Assembly (NCBI GenBank): GCA_028532985.1
Contig: JANCIK010000007.1
Span: 3,348,001 to 3,412,000 of the forward strand
Reading direction: 5' to 3'
DNA from: Stropharia rugosoannulata
Lineage: Eukaryota; Basidiomycota; Agaricomycetes; Agaricales; Strophariaceae
Length of the DNA: 64,000 bases
Of the stretch, positions 57,357 through 64,000 are shown in pieces. The position numbers and the translations under genes were made by a program. The first letter of the stretch is position 1. Each line of letters opens with the position of its first letter. The notes under the pieces are model-generated. The model was given only the letters and a program-made list of their open reading frames with translations. It had not been told where the DNA came from and did not search any database.

Positions 57357-58376
57357 AGCAAGTTCGAACTCTAGTAGGTCGAGAGGTCGAGCTCGGTCCT
57401 TTGAAAAACTCTTCCATTAGAATTCTCACTTTTATGCCGCCTCGCTCAGCGTACTACTCTACAGAACTATCTTTGCCATGATCGCACATCAACATCTAGC
57501 ATACACTGATTTCATATCGATAAAGCATCATGTATCACCCCAAACTGTACTAATTGCTTATTGGCTGGATAATTATCTGCCATCGACATGGGAGTTATTT
57601 AATATCTAAGCTCAATCATCACGGCACGCCAGGCCCAGCCAATTTATTTCCAGAAATCATGATGGAACAACCGTAGTAGTAGTAGTATTATTAGCAAAAG
57701 GCTAGTACTGACCATTGTGTCTTGCCTGGAGATGGTGGATAATTGATCACAAGTGCCCCACTGATAAGTCTTTTCAGGCAAACCTGTTATTATTATATGA
57801 TGATCCTGAACAAATGGCACTACTAATTACGCCAAATATATATCACTGCCGTCTGCAAGGTGGGCACAGGGAAGCATGGATGTAGCATGCGCCTTACAAT
57901 TTTCTCAGAGCACTAAGACTCTTTCATATTGCTTGCCATGATAGCAATAATACATACAATTGTACTATACAATAAGGTGGTCAGCAGGTGTAAAACAATG
58001 ACCTAAGCATGAATGTGTACCGGTTTTCCGAACTTACAGTGTCAATGTCACTGATTGTCGAACTAATAAGAAGTCGACGGGGAACTTCAGCGATGGCTTC
58101 TAGTGGACTGCAACCCGAACTTCTGTCATTTGAACTTTTGTAGTAAGACTGGAATGCTTGCTGAAAGGTCGCTTTAGGGTACAGTTAAGGTACAGCAAAG
58201 AACAATTCAAGACAGTTATAACAGCAAACACAAATCACAGTAGTGTCACAAAAGCTGATTCAATACTTTGAATATGGATTACATAAGGTCACAGGTGGCT
58301 CTGAGTTGCCGCGGTGCACAGAGAGTCCCATCTGTCACCAGTTTACCGGTTCACATGAAGTTACTAGTTATGATTC
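57357..58376. other. no supported gene
   Basis: AT-rich intergenic DNA between two divergently transcribed hypothetical genes; no clear repeat or motif. Confidence 0.5.
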
Positions 58377-59500
58377 ATGCAAAGGACCCCTGACACTGTC
58401 TGGTCCTGGCTGCTGGGTACGGATTACGTGTATCTCCTTGTTCGCAGTCCCTACAACCACTCCGCTTCCTACAGTGCCCAGGCAATGCCCTCACACATCC
58501 ACTCTGTACAAAGTGCTTCTTCAGAGCTCTCTGCCTCTCCCCTGGTAGATCAGGACCCGACATTCAACACCGGGGACCAGGCTTGCGTTGACATTCTGAC
58601 TGCTGGTAATGGCAATTATCCCCTCTCCTTACCCAGCTCTCCGCATTACAACAAGGATCGCATCCATGCATGGAATGCAACCACAGTATCGGCCTATGAG
58701 GAAAGTGATAAGGAACACTGTTGGGTCTCTGGCTCTGGTACACTGTACAATCCGGAGGAGGAACCAGAACGTCACATTACGCAGGTAGAAGTCCGAAAAA
58801 ATACATTTCTTCATTGATAAGCTAACACCGTTTTTCTCAAGGAGCACCTACGCTGTGACGAAAGTTATCTCACTAGTAGCGAAGAACATGATGAAGACAG
58901 CGATGGCCCTCTGTGTCTTTCTCATGGACTCATGGAAAGCACAAATATTGCTATGAAAACCCGCAATGAGCTCATACGAAAGCAAGGATTAGCAGATCCT
59001 GCAGCAGTAAGTGACTTCCTTCCATATATTGTGATGATGCCATTTAACTATTATACTAGCTACAACGCTATCTTGACCAATGTTCTATTCATGACCTAGA
59101 GGACTTCTTTGTTGCCACAACGGATGGCGCTAATGCGTTGGCGCTTCGTCAAGCTGCATGTACACTTGATCTGGACTACTGGTTGCGACTCAAGGTTGTT
59201 CCTCTGGTGCGTTTATATCAGATGGACGAAATAGCTTCACGCGAAATTGAAAGCACAATTGATTATTTGCAAACAATGAGCAGCAAAGTTAAGAGCCGCC
59301 GCATTGATTTTTTTGCTCTTGATAATCGACTTCCTGGTGGCACCCGTTTTCCTCCTTCCTTTTTGCACATGCAGCAGGCCCACCAGGCACGAATCCAGCG
59401 GGAGACCCACTTTAGGCCTTGGGCTAACGCTGGCACTCGCCATTTTCTTGAAGAGTCTAATGCTGTTACAAATCCACTGACGGAGTCGTGGGGCAATTAA
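58377..59500 (+). CDS. hypothetical three-exon protein
   Basis: Exons about 58377-58783, 58842-59008 and 59060-59500, joined by clean GT...AG introns of 58 and 51 bp. The frame stays open across both junctions, which supports a real gene. The product (about 335 residues) has an N-terminal Ser/Pro-rich part, TTVSAYEESDKEHCWVSGSG, an acidic patch, then a helical C-terminal half: LQRYLDQCSIHDLEDFFVAT, ALRQAACTLDLDYWLRLKVV, PLVRLYQMDEIASREIESTI, and the end RHFLEESNAVTNPLTESWGN. No domain is recognised. The start is uncertain because an upstream frame (58243) overlaps. Confidence 0.5.
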
Positions 59501-59688
59501 CCTTCACTCTACATACCGCTAGAATACATCACAAGTAGATAACTCTCCGGGCGGTGTTGAATATATGGAATAATTATGACTCTGGTTAACATCAAATCGG
59601 TGGGATCAGTCATATGTAAATTCAGTGCTACAAGATGCGCAAAGTAAACCTAATCACCCCATGGATTTCGGCAGCCCAGTTACGCCTC

Positions 59689-60142
59689 CTAAACGACCAG
59701 GGTGGGCAGCTCGCCATTCCCAGGGGGTTCCCCTGGGAATGACCAATTTTTCCGCCTTGGGTCAGAGCCTGCTAAAGGCAGGCAAGGAAGGCTGATGCTC
59801 CTCAGTCCACGCAAATTATTCATAGCCATGCCCTTCCGCGCGCTCACACCAGTCACATAATCGTGGAACGGAGTAATAAATGGGTTCACTAGCATGCTCT
59901 TCCTGATGTGCGGCGGCGCCAGGTACTGCGACAGCAGCGTCTTCTTGCCCAACTTGCTGCAGTGCCAGCTCTGGCTCTGCCAGTGGTGGCTGCGTGCGTT
60001 GTCCGTAACGGACATCAAGCTTGTTGATTAGTTGCCTGGGGCCGCATTTGTCACCCGCAGCACCGCTACCGTGCCGAAGGACACGGACCAACTGTTTTGC
60101 GACGCGGGCGGTGTGAGCATGGTTGGGGTGAGGACACCACAC
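59689..60142 (-). other. possible gene remnant (weak)
   Basis: A minus-strand frame reads WHCSKLGKKTLLSQYLAPPH and SMLVNPFITPFHDYVTGVSA, protein-like but unidentified, and runs into hairpin repeat copy 2. The overlapping frame from 60142 is equally long. Treated as unresolved. Confidence 0.2.
59704..59753. repeat. dispersed hairpin repeat, copy 2
   Basis: GGGCAGCTCGCC, then the palindrome CATTCCCAGGGGG with CCCCTGGGAATG, then ACCAATTTTTCC: the same arrangement as 12606-12666 without that copy's 10-bp loop duplication. Confidence 0.7.
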
Positions 60143-60839
60143 GGGCTCTGGGGCAGTGGTGGAGGGGAGGACGGTACAGCAGCCAGTGCTCTATGCACAG
60201 CGTGAGTTGTGTCATGTTTAATGAGAGGTGATTAAATTAACAGTTTCCTTTATGTTCTCGTCAGATACTGCTCTGTCAGGTTTGCATGCCGTTTAAGATG
60301 CAACTACTAAACTCAAGTGCGTAGATTCTCAATTAGGACCGACTCCAAGCTGATTAAAGCTCTGGTAAGTTGAACGGAGTACAGCCAGGATCGAAGAAGC
60401 GCAGGCAAACCAATTGGCTAGGTTGCGTACATCCTTCTGGACGAATCCCTAGATACATGGCATACGTTCCACTCGTTCTTGATTTTGGTATGTAATTTCT
60501 TTCAGCAACGTTCTGCAGAATCAGAAGATAATCCCCGATATGCAGGCAATTATGAAGCTTTAAATATCTACTCAAATGGTCAGCTAACGGATCCTTCGGC
60601 TGCTGATCCTAATTACTCAACTAATATCCATTGGCACCTTCAGCTCTTTCACAGAGTACATCTGATGATCACTCATCCGATAACTTTGAGTTCTGACCGG
60701 CGTACTATGCTCTGAACTACAGTCATGGCCCTCATGGTCCGCCTCAGCTTCTAAGACTGGCATGCATCTCTGATTTTTATTGATCTTAGGAGTGCATATC
60801 CCTCCCCACTCCGGTCTTTATTTCTTGGAAGATAATTCG

Positions 60840-61560
60840 CCTGCAGAAGTCTTTTTGATTGGCGGCTTCATCGGCATGTTCGCAGCACTCTCTTTCGGTA
60901 AGCATCTCTCCGGCCCGATGCATTCCCTTACTTTCAACTTACGGTTTAAAAACAGCAGGAAGCATGTTCTCCGCGTACCAGATCAAGCGCCATGTAAAGC
61001 TCACAGAGAAGTACATGTTGTCCATGTCTGCCATTCTGTGGCTCAATACAGGCGCAGCCACAGACCTGATCATTGCGGCATCGCTCTCTGCTGCTGGTGA
61101 GTCACTGCGTTAAACACGACAGATGCCGTCCTCAGTCAAATTATTCGACGTGGGTGTACCTGTCCTTGATCTTCTTCAGGCCACAGGTGTTAACTTTATT
61201 GATCATCGACCCTTGGGTCTTCAGACAGGAATAGTGATGTGAGTATACCAAGACTCTTAGCCAACCCGCTGATTACTTAACACTCTTGACAGTTCTGTCA
61301 CTGCGTCGCTGAACTTTCTGCTTCTTTATGCCATGCTGTTCTGTCCTATTCGCCTTCCATATTGCTATTGCATTCTGAGCAGCGGCATTGTCTGCGCATG
61401 CAGATCGGCAGCTCTATGTAGGTCTTTGGTGCCCGCAGGCCCTTGTGCCACCTTACTGATTGTCGATTTAGATATATAGAAACTTCGTGTTCAATGTCAT
61501 CTCCCTCTTGAACTCTCTTTCCTACCATATGGTTAGCTTGCGCATGTCGGACGCCGCGTA
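60840..61560 (+). pseudogene. DUF6534-like membrane protein remnant
   Basis: Plus-strand pieces resemble the middle and end of fungal DUF6534 membrane proteins: VFLIGGFIGMFAALSFG, FSAYQIKRHVKLTEKYMLSM, SAILWLNTGAATDLIIAASL (about 61030-61090, the family's S-A-x-x-D-x-x-I-x-x-S-L segment), TDAVLSQIIR and, near the end, YRNFVFNVISLLNSLSYHM (about 61475-61530). Frame changes and missing segments separate them. Such proteins are predicted seven-TM membrane proteins of unknown function. 61561-62579 that follows holds no gene I can support. Confidence 0.45.
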
Positions 61561-62579
61561 GCGAGGGGGTCCTCAGGTTTCACATTGGCAAGGCACTGTA
61601 ATTCTTGTCCTGTTCCATATTCTCACTCGTACTCGATAACGGATTTGAAGCTGAAATTCCCATTACGCAGTATGAAATGTTGTTTTTATGTGACTCTTTT
61701 AGTAATTTACCCGAGCTATGATAAGAGCATATCATCCCAGTCGCCTCTGCTTGGCTGTATGGTCTACTGAACAGGGCCGCCCTGCCAACTTGTACGCGTT
61801 GGACACCTTTTGGCCAGCAATATTTCCTTGACATTCTTTGTTTGATAATTTCAAGGTCACTGGAATACTCACCTTCTCGCTCAGCTATTTTCGGCAGTAT
61901 GGGCACTCGGCAGTACTTTTTTCACGAGGAAATCACGGCTGAAAAATCGGCATAGATTGACCTGACCCATAAGGCTTGCCATACAGCTTGTTTGAAGTAT
62001 ATGCGGCTATGGGGGGGAGGCGGAAGCCGCACGAGCGGGCCGCTTTTCACCGTCACGATCAGCACGTACTTGGCCCGGCCCATCATTAATCATTTCACAC
62101 ACTCCTTCCCTTCTCCCTTCATCTCCTCAGGACTAGGTTCGTATGTTCGTATGTGCACATCATCCGTAGACCTCGCCGATCTTATGTTGGCGTAAGCGCG
62201 GACGACCGCCGGCTCATAGCAAGCCGCGTCTGCCTCCACACTTTTGCGGAGCGAGGAGAGTCTCCGCGTAAGCACTCTGATGCGAAACTGTAGTAAACCA
62301 GGTAAGTTCAATTATACCGATATGCGGTTTACTAACCTGCGGTATGCATTGATCTTCGAACAGTGGGCGCCGGAGTCTTTCAGGCGCCAACCAGAGATGC
62401 AGGGCAACGTTTCTGCATCGTCGCACATACGCGGATAATACTCTGCTGTCAAGGAATGCGCCGTCTTAGCTACCCCGGTTTCTGCAGAAACAGACGCAGC
62501 GCAAACGTGGCGCGACCACTCCAAGTCTGGTCAGTCACCGTCTCGTCGCCTGAACGCAAGTAGCGCAAGGACTCCAAGT

Positions 62580-63540
62580 TTCTATCATTCACCACAAGCC
62601 CTCCGTCCGCCTCCATCCCGTCCCCCGCTGAGTTTGGCATCGACGAATCGCCGATCTTCGCCAAACCACCAGCGCCCCGCTGCCCCATCCCCGCCCCCGC
62701 GCCTCCGCACGCGCTCGGAGCGGCCTATTGTATCTACGCCACAGACGCAGCATATAAACCTATATGCGAGCCCTTCAAGCACTGGTGCCACGTAGGGCTC
62801 CACACGCATCGGCGACCTGCCCACCGGTCTCTCAGGTTGGTTCGTGCGCATCTTCTCATCCCCTCCTACCAACCTCTCTCCCTGCCGTTGTTGCTCAGCA
62901 TTCCCAAGGTGCATCGCCTTCCGCATGACTCTAGCTCCAGTCAGGCCAGCCCTGCCCGCAAGCTGTTCAGCGGGCCTGCGGCTCTTACCACCCTGAAGCA
63001 TGTCAAGGACAAGACTGTGCTCTATCTCCTCGACTCGGACGCAGTCCCCGACCGCTGAGGCACCCCCCATCTGGTTCCTGGGTATGCAACACCCCACCTG
63101 GGTGGGCCTGCCAGTTGATCCACATGCACCGAGCCCACCCACCCCGGCACGCAAGATCAAAGGCAGCAGAGCGAGCTGGTGAAGCTCATCCAGCGCCACT
63201 ACTTTCTCCTCTGCTGATGGGCATCAGTCACCTATGATTAGCAGCGCTGGATAATCAAGTTGCCGCCATTCTCTCCTCCATTTTCAGTGAGCTCTGCGAC
63301 ACTGGACGAGAATCAAAGCCCTACAGTGGGCAGGAAGGTCTGGCTGCGGGCTGGGCAGAAGATGTAGAACTGGTGCGGGGCAAAGCCTTGTCGCCAACGC
63401 TCTCGTCGACGTCCACCTGGGACATGGTATGTGCACCCTTTGTCTTACAAATGGTTGGCTGACATCGTTTAGACTGGTGTCGTCCTCCTCACCCGGTGGC
63501 AACTCCGGAATATGCGACATATGTCCATAGTTTGAAAGTA
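62580..63540 (+). pseudogene. Atg4-like autophagy cysteine protease, decayed N-terminal half
   Basis: Ser/Pro-rich start (LRTRSERPIVSTPQTQ, about 62705), then IGDLPTGLSGWFVRIFSSPP (about 62808), TVLYLLDSDAVPDR (about 63015), APPIWFLGMQHPTWVG in the next frame, and after a gap LVANALVDVHLGHD (about 63385) joined through an intron (63427-63472) to WCRPPHPVATPEYATYVHS. This is the Agaricomycete Atg4 order: the D-L-P-x-G-L-x-G-W-F motif, Y-L-L-D-S-D, the Q-H-P motif and the segment just after the catalytic Cys. The G-W-G-C active-site block is not intact in any frame, and the C-terminal half is missing. Atg4 trims and delipidates Atg8 in autophagy. Dead copy. Confidence 0.65.
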
Positions 63541-63744
63541 GTGAGGCGCTCTCCATAGCCCTCTGTGCCAAATGCGGTGGAGGTGAGATACATAGGCCTC
63601 GAAAGTGGGTCGTTGTTAGCATTGGTGACGGAAAGCCTGTCAAAAATGCATTTGCTGAGATAATTTGCTTCCTCAACATCGTCGTTATCAATCCACCGCC
63701 CTGGATGTGTCAGACTGGGCACGCTGAGCGATGGAGAATCAGCA

Positions 63745-63959
63745 CGTACCCGGAGATCCGTTCCTGATGACTTGAGCGCAGCCCAGTCAAGTGGACTATG
63801 CCCCGGCGCCAGAGCAACCTTTGCGCCTTTCTTAGGCTTCTGCGGGATCTGCGTCGTCGTAGGCGGTGGCGCCAGAGAATTTCCTGCATCTGTGCCGCCA
63901 GCGCGTCGCGCAACTCCGGGTTGGCGTACAGCTAGCCCAGGCAAAGGAGGGGGTGGCAT
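63745..63959 (-). pseudogene. cytochrome-b5-like protein, first exon only
   Basis: Start ATG 63959 (MPPPPLPGLAVRQPGVARRA), a Pro-rich leader with LAPPPTTTQIPQKPKK, then VALAPGHSPLDWAALKSSGT and DLR before a GT donor (GTACGTGC) near 63750. I recognise this as the N-terminal part of Agaricomycete cytochrome-b5-like proteins, where the heme-binding domain with H-P-G-G follows. No such domain is visible downstream; 63700-63200 instead overlaps the Atg4 remnant on the other strand. The gene is therefore truncated here, or has a much longer intron than is usual. Confidence 0.45.
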
Positions 63960-64000
63960 AAGCTCTGCCTCTGTTAGTATCTTAGGAACTGGCGCAGATG

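Noticed and set aside
62585..63199. 204-codon minus-strand ORF
   Set aside because: It is the shadow of the plus-strand Atg4 remnant in GC-rich DNA; its sequence has no domain and is Gly/Arg-rich as expected of a reverse frame.
1..64000. CRISPR arrays, rRNA, tRNA and bacterial-type operons
   Set aside because: No regularly spaced direct repeats, no tRNA-like cloverleaf and no rRNA stretch were noticed by eye; intron-rich genes show a fungal nuclear genome.

Overview
The window looks like a transposon-rich, accessory stretch of an Agaricomycete (mushroom-forming basidiomycete) nuclear genome. The evidence is short GT...AG introns of about 45-70 bp in almost every gene, an F-box protein, a DUF6698-type protein, a Plavaka-type transposase, a DIRS-like element with a tyrosine recombinase, BED-type hAT transposases and a Ste6/MDR-type ABC transporter. 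No rRNA or tRNA gene and no CRISPR array was recognised. Family names rest on my reading of motifs and on memory of the families; no database was searched.

Layout. 0-2.3 kb: 5' half of a minus-strand Ty3/gypsy element (gag with two nonsense codons, retropepsin, candidate LTR). 2.5-3.7 kb: a second decayed gag-protease on the plus strand. 3.72-6.1 kb: a 2.4-kb imperfect palindrome whose right arm and centre carry about 20 copies of CAGCGGA or a one-base variant. 6.3-11.3 kb: a decayed DIRS-like element (gag-like CCHC protein, reverse transcriptase, RNase H, truncated tyrosine recombinase), minus strand. 11.7-12.5 kb: a PD-(D/E)XK-like gene with one stop. 13.2-17.9 kb: a decayed full-length ABCB/Ste6-like transporter. 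18.5-19.6 kb: a multi-pass membrane protein. 20.4-21.9 kb: an intact F-box gene. 23-24 kb: a second PD-(D/E)XK-like remnant. 24-28.8 kb: GC-rich sequence with no well-supported gene. 28.8-35.5 kb: a head-to-head pair, DUF6698 protein and Plavaka transposase. 38-40.8 kb: two hypothetical low-complexity genes. 41.5-45.5 kb: a large DUF3505/OrsD-like zinc-finger protein. 46.4-48.2 kb: remnants of a short-chain dehydrogenase and of the mitochondrial tRNA-modification GTPase Mss1. 48.3-53.8 kb: a hAT transposase gene whose last intron holds a roughly 3.5-kb insertion encoding a PIF1-family helicase and a divergent gene of unknown function. 54-54.9 kb: C-terminus of another hAT. 55.9-59.5 kb: two hypothetical multi-exon genes. 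60.8-64 kb: remnants of a DUF6534-like membrane protein, of the autophagy protease Atg4, and the first exon of a cytochrome-b5-like gene.

Two themes run through it. First, many otherwise long frames are broken by single stop codons that fit C-to-T or G-to-A transitions (CAG, CAA, CGA or TGG becoming stops), and two diverged repeat pairs differ mainly by such transitions. This fits a RIP-like or methyl-CpG-deamination process acting on repeats. Second, several host-type genes (Ste6-like, Mss1, SDR, Atg4, DUF6534) occur only as broken or truncated copies between transposons. That suggests duplicated or captured fragments rather than the working loci. One-base frameshifts in several genes could also reflect uncorrected sequencing error, and that alternative is kept open.
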